From JBGTLW01 sp041743835 (GTDB lineage: Bacteria; Planctomycetota; Phycisphaerae; Phycisphaerales; Phycisphaeraceae), in the NCBI GenBank assembly GCA_041743835.1, contig JBGTLW010000150.1:1-14960 (forward strand): a stretch of 14,960 nt of DNA, in the 5' to 3' direction. Positions 1 through 6,494 of this stretch are shown one piece after another. The first letter of the stretch is position 1; each line of letters starts with the position of its first letter. Position numbers and translations under genes: made by a program. The notes beneath the pieces were generated by a model. The model did not search any database, had not been told where the DNA came from, and worked only from the letters and a program-made list of their open reading frames with translations.

Positions 1-126
1 CTGAGCAACCGGGTGTTCATCGACGCAGCGGAGATCGACCGGGCCTGCGTCACGAGCTGGAACAAACTCACGCCCGAACGGCTGATGTCCATCACCGCAA
101 CCACGTGGCTGACGCATGAGAATTAA
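1..126 (+). CDS. IS630-type transposase, C-terminal fragment (cut by window edge)
   Basis: Reading frame 1 is open from base 1 to the TAA at 124-126 and gives 41 residues beginning LSNRVF and ending TWLTHEN. The pattern LSNRVF, then an acidic/aliphatic stretch, then C..(A/S)WN.L, then a MSI...W ending is the familiar tail of IS630/Tc1-mariner-like DDE transposases. The catalytic Asp-Asp-Glu residues lie upstream of the window, so intactness cannot be judged. IS630 transposases cut and paste their element into TA targets. The right inverted repeat should lie shortly after the stop, but I could not delimit it. The next gene converges on this one from the right. Family assignment rests on motif recall only. 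Confidence 0.7.
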   Translation: MSNRVFIDAAEIDRACVTSWNKLTPERLMSITATTWLTHEN

Positions 127-142
127 ATGGGATGCGTATGAG

Positions 143-169
143 AACCCATCCCGCGCGGGATGGGTTTTT
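143..169 (+). terminator. Rho-independent terminator after the transposase
   Basis: Positions 143-166 form a perfect 24-base palindrome with arms AACCCATCCCGC and GCGGGATGGGTT. The central bases must form the loop, leaving about a 10-bp stem. The right arm runs into a tract of five T (165-169), so it terminates rightward transcription leaving the transposase. The leftward gene ending at 195 would also run into the hairpin, but on that strand it is followed by only two T, so termination there would be weaker. Confidence 0.8.
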
Positions 170-194
170 ACTTGGTGTGGAAAGCATTTGCGGG

Positions 195-923
195 TCAGTT
201 GCCCCGGCCTCGCCAGGGTGATGCGGCGGCGACTTTGGGGCCCGTCTTGGTGTTCTGGAGTTTGGCGTCGATGCGATCGATGGCGGCTTGGATGGCTGGC
301 ATGCGCGGGTTGATGTCCAAGGCCTTGCGGTACGCGATGCGTGCCCCGGGCAGGTCGCCTAAGTGACACAGGCAGTGGCCAAGCCCGGCCGCGGCGCCGA
401 AGTGTGCGGGCATCAGTTTCAATGCCCGGCGGCAGTCCCCGACGGATTGCTCATACCGCCCCGCGAAGAAGTGAGCCATGCCCCGCTGGTTATACGCTTC
501 GGCAAACTCCGGGCATGATTCGAGCGCCTCACCAAAGGCATGGATCGCCGGGTCGTAACGCTCCTCGGCCATGAGTTGCGTGCCACGCTCAAAGGCTTCA
601 AGCCCTGACCCCCCACAGCCCCGGAACCAGATCGACCACATCGCGTGCTCGGCCATCTGATGCACCTGTGGGTCGTCATCGTGCAGTAAGCGGCTAAGTG
701 GGCCGATCGCGGTCTCATCCCCAATCAACCCGAGCGTGAGTGTTGCGCAGCACCGCACATCCGCGTCGCGGTGACCCAGCAGCGAAGCAACCTCCCGCGG
801 GGTCCAGCGCTCACCCACTGCCTCGGCCAATTCAGATGCCTTCCCGGAGGATAACCCCGGCTTAATGGCTGCAAGGAAATGTGTGGCGTTAATAGGCACG
901 GCGATACATTCTAGGCGTGGCAT
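195..923 (-). CDS. HEAT-repeat plus TPR-repeat protein of unknown function
   Basis: This is a 242-residue soluble protein with no signal peptide or membrane helix. Residues 42-98 look like HEAT/PBS-lyase-type helical repeats (VASLLGHRDADVR, then LSRLLHDDDPQV). Residues 108-209 hold three tetratricopeptide repeats with the usual A/G/Y/A/P spacing (ERYDPAIHAFGEALESCPEF; AYNQRGMAHFFAGRYEQSV; GLGHCLCHLGDLPGARIAYR). Both repeat types form superhelical scaffolds for protein-protein contact, so an adaptor role is likely but the partner is unknown. The N-terminus is uncertain. An in-frame TTG at 938, the ATG at 923 used here, and a GTG at 899 are all possible, and none has a Shine-Dalgarno sequence. 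A TTGACA/TAGAAT pair at 938-908 would favour the GTG. The gene follows rhaB by about 75-90 bases on the same strand with no visible terminator between them. Confidence 0.75.
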   Translation of the reverse strand: MPRLECIAVPINATHFLAAIKPGLSSGKASELAEAVGERWTPREVASLLGHRDADVRCCATLTLGLIGDETAIGPLSRLLHDDDPQVHQMAEHAMWSIWFRGCGGSGLEAFERGTQLMAEERYDPAIHAFGEALESCPEFAEAYNQRGMAHFFAGRYEQSVGDCRRALKLMPAHFGAAAGLGHCLCHLGDLPGARIAYRKALDINPRMPAIQAAIDRIDAKLQNTKTGPKVAAASPWRGRGN

Positions 924-938
924 TGGCCGACTTGTCAA
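908..938 (-). promoter_or_regulatory. Possible sigma70-type promoter of the HEAT/TPR gene
   Basis: On the minus strand TTGACA (938-933) is followed after 19 bases by TAGAAT (913-908). Both hexamers are close to consensus, but the spacing is two longer than ideal. Transcription would start near 900, on top of the GTG at 899-897, giving a leaderless or shortened protein. Two direct repeats (TGACCAA at 943-949 and TCACCAA at 954-960 on the plus strand), 11 bases apart, lie just upstream of the -35. Confidence 0.35.
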
Positions 939-1012
939 CTTATGACCAAGCTATCACCAAGTTCAGGGATAACCTGTAGATGGTTGGGGTTTCATATGAG
1001 GCGTTGGGGGAT

Positions 1013-2545
1013 TTATATCCCGATCAGTTGCACGAAGCGGGATTCCACCGCTTCCCATGCCGCGGCATTTGATGACTGATAAGTCGTGACTTCGCAGGAC
1101 GCTTTCACGATCGACCTCAGCTCGGCCAGGTTCTTGATGAGTCCCGCGCCGATCGCCTGGGTGAGCGCGTTGCCGATGGCGGTGCCCTCGTATGGGCCGA
1201 CCACGACGGGCAGGCCCAGTGCGTCAGCGGTCATCTGATTGAGCAGCACGTTCTTCCCGCCACCGCCGACGATGTGCAGCACGGTGGTGCGGCGGCCGAG
1301 CAGTTCATCGAGCTTGGCCCGCGTAAGGCGGTAGGTCAGGGCCAACGATTCGAGCGCGGCCCGGACGTACTGGGCGGGGGTTTGCGGGGCGGGCTGGTCC
1401 GTCTTCGCGGCAAAGGCATCAAACTTGCCAGCCATGTTCCCCGGCGATGCGAACGGGGCGTAGCCCGGATCAACCAGCGTGCGGAACGGCTCGGCCTCGG
1501 CGGCCAACGCGGTAAGCTCAGCGTAGTCCAGCGTATTGCCCTGTGCAGCGAAATCGGCCCGCAACTGCTGCACCAACCAAAGGCCCGAGATGTTCTTCAG
1601 GAAACGGACCTTGTTCCCCACGCCACGCTCGTTGGTGAAACCCGCAGCACATGACGCATCCGTGATGCACGGCTCATCCAACTCCGCGCCCATCAACGAC
1701 CACGTGCCACTAGACAAATAAGCCCACCCCACCCCGGAAGTACCCCCGGAACTCCTGGAAGTTTGCTTAGCATCCACGGGGACGGCGGCGATGGCGCTGG
1801 CGGTGTCGTGGCTGCCGGGCACGATGACATCGATCGGGTGGTCCTGGGTGAGGCCAGCCGCGGCCGCGACATCGTGTCGGAGCGTGCCGATCCTGGTGCC
1901 TGCGGGGACGATGGCCTTGAACGCGTGGGTGGGCAGGTGCAGGTCCTTGAGCAGTCCCGTGTGCCATTGCCGAGTACGCGGGTCGATCATCTGCGTGGTG
2001 GATGCGATGGTCGCCTCATTCACCGCCTTGCCGCTGAAGAAGTAATGCAGCAGGTCGGGCATCAAGAGCAGGTGCTCGGCCTGTTCGAGCACAGCGGGTT
2101 CGGCATCCCGCCGGGCGATCAATTGAAAGAGCGTGTTGAACGGCATGAACTGGATGCCGGTGGCGTCGTAGATGGCCTTCTCGCCGAGTTGTTTCACAGC
2201 CTTGGCCATGGCGGGCGCGTGGGATTCATCGCGGTACGCAAAGGGCAGGCCCAGGAGTTGCCCGCTGCGGCCGATCAACCCGAAGTCCACACCCCACGTG
2301 TCCACTCCCAGGCTCACGATGCGGATGCCCTTGGCGTGAGCCAGTCCCCCAGCCTTGCGCAGGCCCTCGACCAGCTCATGCCAAAGGCCCGTCAGGTCCC
2401 AGTGGTAGCCCGACGGCAGGGTGACCGGGCGATTCGCAAAGCGATGGCACTCGTGCAGCACAACCTTGCCATCGCCGAGCGTCGCCAGCATCGCGCGGCC
2501 AGACTCGGCCCCCAGATCAAAAGCAAGAAACCCAGGCGTGTTCAT
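1013..2545 (-). CDS. rhaB: L-rhamnulokinase
   Basis: This FGGY-family sugar kinase phosphorylates L-rhamnulose to L-rhamnulose 1-phosphate in cytoplasmic rhamnose catabolism. It has 510 residues, the normal family size. The N-terminal phosphate-binding segment is FDLGAESGRAM (9-19), followed by GVDTWGVDFGL (80-90). The catalytic Asp lies in GSHDTASAI (244-252), LSSGTWSLMG (277-286) is a second phosphate loop, and HIVGGGGKN with GTAIGNAL forms the nucleotide-binding end. The GAESGR signature and HDTASA motif favour rhamnulokinase over xylulokinase or glycerol kinase. A Ser/Gly-rich stretch at about 257-273 looks like a lineage insertion. The ATG at 2545 has a GGAG ribosome-binding site 9 bases upstream. 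No isomerase, aldolase or transporter gene for rhamnose is in the window, so the kinase stands apart from its pathway here. Confidence 0.93.
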   Translation of the reverse strand: MNTPGFLAFDLGAESGRAMLATLGDGKVVLHECHRFANRPVTLPSGYHWDLTGLWHELVEGLRKAGGLAHAKGIRIVSLGVDTWGVDFGLIGRSGQLLGLPFAYRDESHAPAMAKAVKQLGEKAIYDATGIQFMPFNTLFQLIARRDAEPAVLEQAEHLLLMPDLLHYFFSGKAVNEATIASTTQMIDPRTRQWHTGLLKDLHLPTHAFKAIVPAGTRIGTLRHDVAAAAGLTQDHPIDVIVPGSHDTASAIAAVPVDAKQTSRSSGGTSGVGWAYLSSGTWSLMGAELDEPCITDASCAAGFTNERGVGNKVRFLKNISGLWLVQQLRADFAAQGNTLDYAELTALAAEAEPFRTLVDPGYAPFASPGNMAGKFDAFAAKTDQPAPQTPAQYVRAALESLALTYRLTRAKLDELLGRRTTVLHIVGGGGKNVLLNQMTADALGLPVVVGPYEGTAIGNALTQAIGAGLIKNLAELRSIVKASCEVTTYQSSNAAAWEAVESRFVQLIGI

Positions 2546-2554
2546 GATGCATCA

Positions 2555-2558
2555 CTCC
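2555..2558 (-). promoter_or_regulatory. Ribosome-binding site of rhaB
   Basis: GGAG on the minus strand lies 9 bases before the ATG at 2545. It is one of few clear Shine-Dalgarno sequences in this window and fixes the rhaB start. Confidence 0.65.
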
Positions 2559-2594
2559 ATATGATCAAGCGTCGGTGGATCGCGAAACGCAACC

Positions 2595-2695
2595 CCCGCG
2601 TAGTTTAGCGGGCGGCGTAACCCGCCGCGTGGTGGACTACGCACCACGAAGGGTGACGGGTGACGCGGGCGCGGGGCCTGACGGCCTCCGCTAAA
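2595..2695. repeat. Cluster of nested inverted repeats between pgsA and rhaB
   Basis: Three hairpins lie inside a long-range inverted repeat. The outer arms are TTTAGCGG (2604-2611) and CCGCTAAA (2688-2695), the latter overlapping the pgsA stop codon. Inside are GCGGCG/CGCCGC (2612-2617 with 2623-2628), CGTGGTG/CACCACG with a 7-base loop (2628-2634 with 2642-2648), and GGCC/GGCC with a TGAC loop (2675-2678 with 2683-2686). GGGTGAC is repeated in tandem at 2651-2664. CCCGC (2595-2599) can also pair with GCGGG (2608-2612), which competes with the outer stem. There is no T tract on either strand, so a plain intrinsic terminator is unlikely. A folded 3'-UTR, an mRNA-stabilising element or a REP-like genomic repeat are alternatives. 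Confidence 0.55.
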
Positions 2696-3323
2696 CGGGG
2701 GGGCGGTTGGCGCGCATGGCCTGCGTAATGTAGGGCAGGCCGCTGAGCACCGTGACGATGACGGTAAGGTAAAGCAGCCCGTCGCGCAGGTACAGCGACC
2801 AGTCGCGCGTGGTCCCATCAAAGCGGTCCAGCGCGACGATGCCGATGACCACCGGGATCGTCACCGACTGGAGCACCATCTTCCACTTGCCCCAGATGTT
2901 GGCGGAGAAGTCGATGCCCTGCGACTCATACGCCCCGCGGATCGTCGTCACCAGCAACTCGCGTGACAGGATCACGACGACCATCCACGTGTACACACCC
3001 GTGACCGGCCCGGCATGGTGGAGCGGGATGAAGTTGTGCCCGGCCAGCATGATGAACCCGCCCAGCACGAGAATCTTGTCGGCAAATGGATCGACTACCC
3101 GGCCGAACCTGGAGACTACCTTCCACCGCCGCGCCAGGTAGCCGTCGAGGAAGTCGGTGGCCGCGGCGATGACGAAGATCACAATCGCGGCTATCAACTC
3201 GGCACGGATGAGGCCGATTTTGGGCTTGACATCCACCATCGCCAGCAGGACAAAAAACGCCGCAGCCAGCACCAGGCGGAGCATCGTCAGCAGGTTCGGG
3301 ATGTGCTTGCGTGCGGGCGTCAT
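2691..3323 (-). CDS. pgsA: CDP-diacylglycerol--glycerol-3-phosphate 3-phosphatidyltransferase
   Basis: This integral membrane enzyme makes phosphatidylglycerol phosphate from CDP-diacylglycerol and glycerol 3-phosphate, the committed step to phosphatidylglycerol and cardiolipin. It has 210 residues, slightly longer than the common 180-200. The CDP-alcohol phosphatidyltransferase signature is complete at residues 57-82: D57, D60-G61, A64-R65, G74, D78 and D82, with the standard spacing. Hydrophobic segments lie at about 10-30, 42-58, 85-105, 113-130, 145-163 and 180-200. The opening IPNLLTMLRLVLA is typical of PgsA rather than phosphatidylserine synthase. It begins 12 bases after the flavoprotein stop, so it is probably the last gene of the S1 operon. 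No Shine-Dalgarno sequence is obvious before the ATG at 3323. Confidence 0.9.
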   Translation of the reverse strand: MTPARKHIPNLLTMLRLVLAAAFFVLLAMVDVKPKIGLIRAELIAAIVIFVIAAATDFLDGYLARRWKVVSRFGRVVDPFADKILVLGGFIMLAGHNFIPLHHAGPVTGVYTWMVVVILSRELLVTTIRGAYESQGIDFSANIWGKWKMVLQSVTIPVVIGIVALDRFDGTTRDWSLYLRDGLLYLTVIVTVLSGLPYITQAMRANRPPV

Positions 3324-3335
3324 GGCCGGGTCATC

Positions 3336-4745
3336 TTACCCGGCTGGGGTCGCCTGCGAAGCGGAGCAGGCCTTCGCCGCAGCCAACCCCGCCAGTCGCC
3401 CGGTACACCAGGCCCATTGGAAGTTGTACCCGCCGATGCGCCCGTCACAATCGAGTATCTCCCCGCAGAGGTAAAGCCCGTCGCGCACGCGTGACGCCAT
3501 CGTGCCCAGCTCCACCTCCGCGAGTGGCACGCCCCCGGCGGTGACCTCAGCGTGGTTGTAACCTCGGTCGTGCTTGATCGGCAGCGGCAGGGCGGTCAGC
3601 GTGCGGGCGATCGCGCGCCGGTCGTCTCTGGGAAGGTGCGCGAGCGGGGTGTTGGGCTCGATACCCAGCTCGCGCTCGAGCAGCGCACGCGCAAAACGCT
3701 CGGGCAGCCGGGCGGGGAGCTGCGACAGGATGGTGGCTTTGGGTCGGCGTGTGGTGGCTTCGATGAGCTTCTGGTCGATCTGCTCGAAGGTCAGGCCGGG
3801 CGTGAGATTGGCGAGGAGTTTGTAGCCCGGGTCGGTTTGCATGATGGCCATGCGGTGTCGGCTGATGTCCATCGGCGCTGGGCCGGAGATGCCGAAGTGC
3901 GTGGCGAGCATGGCCCCGGCCTGCCGGTGGACGATCTTCCCGCTGCCGGTGGTGAGGGTCAGCTCCACCTCTAGCGCGATCCCCGACAGCGTCATCAGCC
4001 AGTGACCGTGCGGGAGGCACATCGGCACGAGCGCCGGCCAGGTGTCCGTGACCGTGTGGCCCAGCGCCCGCGCGAGCCGGTAGCCAAACCCATCGGACCC
4101 GGTCTTGGGCAGCGACTTGCCCCCGGTGGCGAGGATGACGCGTGAAGCGTGGAGCGTGCCGTGCGTGTGTTGAATCGCAAAGCGGTGAGGGGGCGCGACG
4201 GCGGGGGGCCGCGTCGACGTTGTCGGCCGGCTATGGTCGTGGGTCATCGGGTCGTCTTCGCGAATCAGTTCAATTGCGGTCACGCGGTGGTCTTCGCGCA
4301 GCTCGACGCGGGCATCCCTCAGGCCACGCAGCAGCGCATCGAGCACGGTGCGTGCCGCGTCGGTGGTGGGGAAGAGCTTGCCGGTGTCTTCGCGTTTGAG
4401 CTCGACGCCCAGCTCCCTGAAGAACGCGATGGTCTGCTCGACGGTGAGTGTGGCCAGCACCTTTTTCACCTGGTTTCGCGTGGGGCCAGTGTAGTCGTCT
4501 GGGGTGACGACATCGTGCGTGACGTTGCACCGCCCGCCGCCGGACACCAGAATCTTGGAGCCGACACGCTTGGCCCCATCGAGCACCACGACGCGGCTGT
4601 CGGGATACGCTTTCCGCAGTTCCCGCCCCGCGACGATGCCCGCCATCAACCCCGCCGCGCCACCGCCGACGATGGCAATGTCGCAGGAATCCTCATTGGG
4701 TTGGGTGGCATCCGATGTCGGCGCCGACGGATTGCCGGGATTCAT
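3336..4745 (-). CDS. BaiN/HI0933-family NAD(P)/FAD-dependent oxidoreductase
   Basis: This 469-residue flavoprotein belongs to the YhiN/HI0933 (BaiN/RdsA) family. The FAD-binding Rossmann motif IAIVGGGAAGLMAG lies at residues 23-36, and the family hallmark SGGGRCNVT is at 68-76. Near the C-terminus are VTAGGVPLAEV and a GLYLCGEILDCDGRIGGYN segment, also diagnostic. Residues up to about 20 form a low-complexity tail, and a Pro/Thr-rich insertion follows REDDPMTHDH mid-protein. Some family members reduce enones, as in bile-acid 7-dehydroxylation, but most, including E. coli YhiN, have no settled physiological role, so the substrate here is unknown. The start ATG overlaps the S1 stop by four bases (ATGA, 4745-4742), implying coupled translation, and pgsA follows 12 bases after its stop. 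Confidence 0.88.
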   Translation of the reverse strand: MNPGNPSAPTSDATQPNEDSCDIAIVGGGAAGLMAGIVAGRELRKAYPDSRVVVLDGAKRVGSKILVSGGGRCNVTHDVVTPDDYTGPTRNQVKKVLATLTVEQTIAFFRELGVELKREDTGKLFPTTDAARTVLDALLRGLRDARVELREDHRVTAIELIREDDPMTHDHSRPTTSTRPPAVAPPHRFAIQHTHGTLHASRVILATGGKSLPKTGSDGFGYRLARALGHTVTDTWPALVPMCLPHGHWLMTLSGIALEVELTLTTGSGKIVHRQAGAMLATHFGISGPAPMDISRHRMAIMQTDPGYKLLANLTPGLTFEQIDQKLIEATTRRPKATILSQLPARLPERFARALLERELGIEPNTPLAHLPRDDRRAIARTLTALPLPIKHDRGYNHAEVTAGGVPLAEVELGTMASRVRDGLYLCGEILDCDGRIGGYNFQWAWCTGRLAGLAAAKACSASQATPAG

Positions 4746-6352
4746 TTGATGTCTTCGAGCCTCAATCCACCAAGACCCATGCCCATCGCGCCGGTGGTTC
4801 CGAGGCCGGATTTAAGGTTGGAGGGGCGCTTGAGGCTGGGGCGGGGTCGATTGGTATCCACCGATGGACTGGCCTGTGCGTGCTGGGCGGCGGCGGGCTT
4901 GTCCTTGAGCGAGAGCGACAGCTTGCGGTTGTCTTCATCGACTTCCTTGATGCGGAAGCTCTTGATATCGCCGAGTTTAAGGATGTCGCCCACGGTCCCG
5001 ACCCGCTTGTCGGAAAGCTCGGAGATGTGGACCAGGCCTTCGAGCCCGGCTTCCAACTCCACGAACGCGCCGAAGTCGGTGATGGACACCACCTTGCCCT
5101 CGTGTTGCGTGTCGACTGCATACTTGCGCTCGGCCCCGGTCCAGGGGTCTTCGGTCGCGGCCTTGAGAGAGACGGTCATCCGCTGCTTGGCGGCATCCAC
5201 CGTGAGCACCGCCATGCGCAGCGTCTGGCCGACCTGCACGACTTCCTCGGCCCTGTGGACGCGTTTCCAGCCCATTTCCGAGAGAGGCAGCAGCGCCTCG
5301 ACGCCGCCCTTGACTTCGACGAACGCCCCGAAGCTTGCCGTGCGGACGATCTTCGCTTCGATCGTGTCGCCGGGCTTGATCGCGCCGTCCACCGCCTCCC
5401 ACGGGCTTGGGCCCACCTGCTTGATGCCGAGGCTGATGCGGTCTTTTTCTTTTTCGATGCGCAGGACTTTGACCTGCACTTTGTCGCCGGGCTTGACCAC
5501 ATCCTTGGGGTGGTTGACGTGGGTGTACGCCAGGTCGGTCACGTGGACCAGCCCATCGATGCCGCCGAGATCGACGAACGCACCGAAGTCCATGAGGTTG
5601 GACACCGTGCCCTCGCGGACCTGACCCACTTCCAGTTCTTTGAGCAGCTTCTCGCGGTTGCGCTTGCGCTGGATTTCCAGGTGCGCCCGGCGGGAGAGCA
5701 GGACCTTGCGGCCCTTGCGGTCGATCTCCTGCACCATCGCTTCGAGCTTCTGGCCCACCAGCGGCTCGAGCTCGTCCACATGGTGCATATCCACCTGGCT
5801 TGCGGGCATGAAAGCGCGGATGTTGCCGATCAGCTCAAGCTCAAGCCCGCCCTTGTTGGTCCCGGTCACGCGGGCCTCGACGACGGTTCCCTTGACCAGT
5901 TGGTCCCACGTCGCCCGGCTGATCGCGCCTTCGCGCGAGAGGTAAACCAGCCCCTGGTCTTCTTCGATGTGATCGACCACGAAGTCCATGATGGACCCCA
6001 CGCGCGGCGCACGCTCGAACTGTTGCAAAGGGACGACGCCCTGGAGCTTGGATTCGCCGGTGATCTCCACGAACACATCCTCGCCACGGATCGCGCTGAT
6101 GCGGCCACGGCGGATGTCGTGGTGGATCTCCTGCGGGGCCTGGGTGTCGGGTTGCTCGGCGTCGGCGGGCTTGGCCGCGGGCGCGGGTTGCGCCAACGCC
6201 GCTTCCAGCAGGCTGTCGGCCTGGGCAAGCTCGGCTTCGAGATCGACCTCAGCCGGGGCGGGCGGCAGCGGTGTGTCGGCCGCCTCCTGCTCGGGGCTGG
6301 TCTGGGTCGCGGGGTTGGTCGGGTCGGGGTGTCCGTCGGGGGACTGGGTCAT
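4742..6352 (-). CDS. rpsA: Small ribosomal subunit protein S1 (five S1 domains)
   Basis: S1 binds single-stranded mRNA and helps load and unfold it on the 30S subunit, which matters most for messages without a strong Shine-Dalgarno sequence. The 536-residue protein has five S1/OB-fold RNA-binding domains at about 78-142, 152-222, 241-312, 325-398 and 413-484. Domains 3-5 carry the typical DFGAFVDL/SFGAFVEV strand and GLVHV/LLPLSEM/GLVHISEL loop. Domains 1 and 2 are more divergent, as in the ribosome-docking domains of known S1 proteins. E. coli S1 has six. An acidic Ala/Pro-rich extension (1-77) precedes them and a basic Gly/Met tail follows (485-536). No Shine-Dalgarno sequence precedes the ATG at 6352. 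It heads the operon with the flavoprotein and pgsA. A multi-S1-domain regulator is a less likely alternative. Confidence 0.85.
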   Translation of the reverse strand: MTQSPDGHPDPTNPATQTSPEQEAADTPLPPAPAEVDLEAELAQADSLLEAALAQPAPAAKPADAEQPDTQAPQEIHHDIRRGRISAIRGEDVFVEITGESKLQGVVPLQQFERAPRVGSIMDFVVDHIEEDQGLVYLSREGAISRATWDQLVKGTVVEARVTGTNKGGLELELIGNIRAFMPASQVDMHHVDELEPLVGQKLEAMVQEIDRKGRKVLLSRRAHLEIQRKRNREKLLKELEVGQVREGTVSNLMDFGAFVDLGGIDGLVHVTDLAYTHVNHPKDVVKPGDKVQVKVLRIEKEKDRISLGIKQVGPSPWEAVDGAIKPGDTIEAKIVRTASFGAFVEVKGGVEALLPLSEMGWKRVHRAEEVVQVGQTLRMAVLTVDAAKQRMTVSLKAATEDPWTGAERKYAVDTQHEGKVVSITDFGAFVELEAGLEGLVHISELSDKRVGTVGDILKLGDIKSFRIKEVDEDNRKLSLSLKDKPAAAQHAQASPSVDTNRPRPSLKRPSNLKSGLGTTGAMGMGLGGLRLEDIK

Positions 6353-6465
6353 GGTCTTTACAGCCTGGGGCTTCGTTGGGTTGTGCGTAGTTCCACCACC
6401 ATCAGGTTACCCGCCCCGGTCGCATGATGCCACACACGGGGGCGATTGAATGCGTCATGGCTCAA

Positions 6466-6494
6466 AGCCCCGCCCGCAACGCGGGCGCGGGGCT
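6466..6494 (-). terminator. Hairpin terminator of the ccs operon
   Basis: On the minus strand the message folds as AGCCCCGC-GCCCGC, loop GTT, GCGGGC-GGGGCT, a long GC stem with a two-base bulge. A short TTT follows (6466-6464). The stem begins inside the ccsA stop codon, so the operon ends here before the S1 leader (6353-6465). That leader has no convincing sigma70 promoter that I can point to. Confidence 0.65.

Noticed and set aside
2628..2648. Stem with a seven-base loop resembling a tRNA anticodon arm
   Set aside because: Although the stem is perfect, no acceptor stem, D-arm or TPsiC arm (GGTTCGA) can be fitted around it.
2595..2695. CRISPR array or MITE
   Set aside because: There are no regularly spaced identical direct repeats, no terminal repeat with target duplication could be seen, and only one copy is in the window.
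4715..6427. Long rightward open frame (about 570 codons) opposite the S1 gene
   Set aside because: It is the antisense of a protein with five clear S1 domains. Its His/Asp/Leu-rich composition is typical of antisense frames in high-GC genes, and no family motif is visible.
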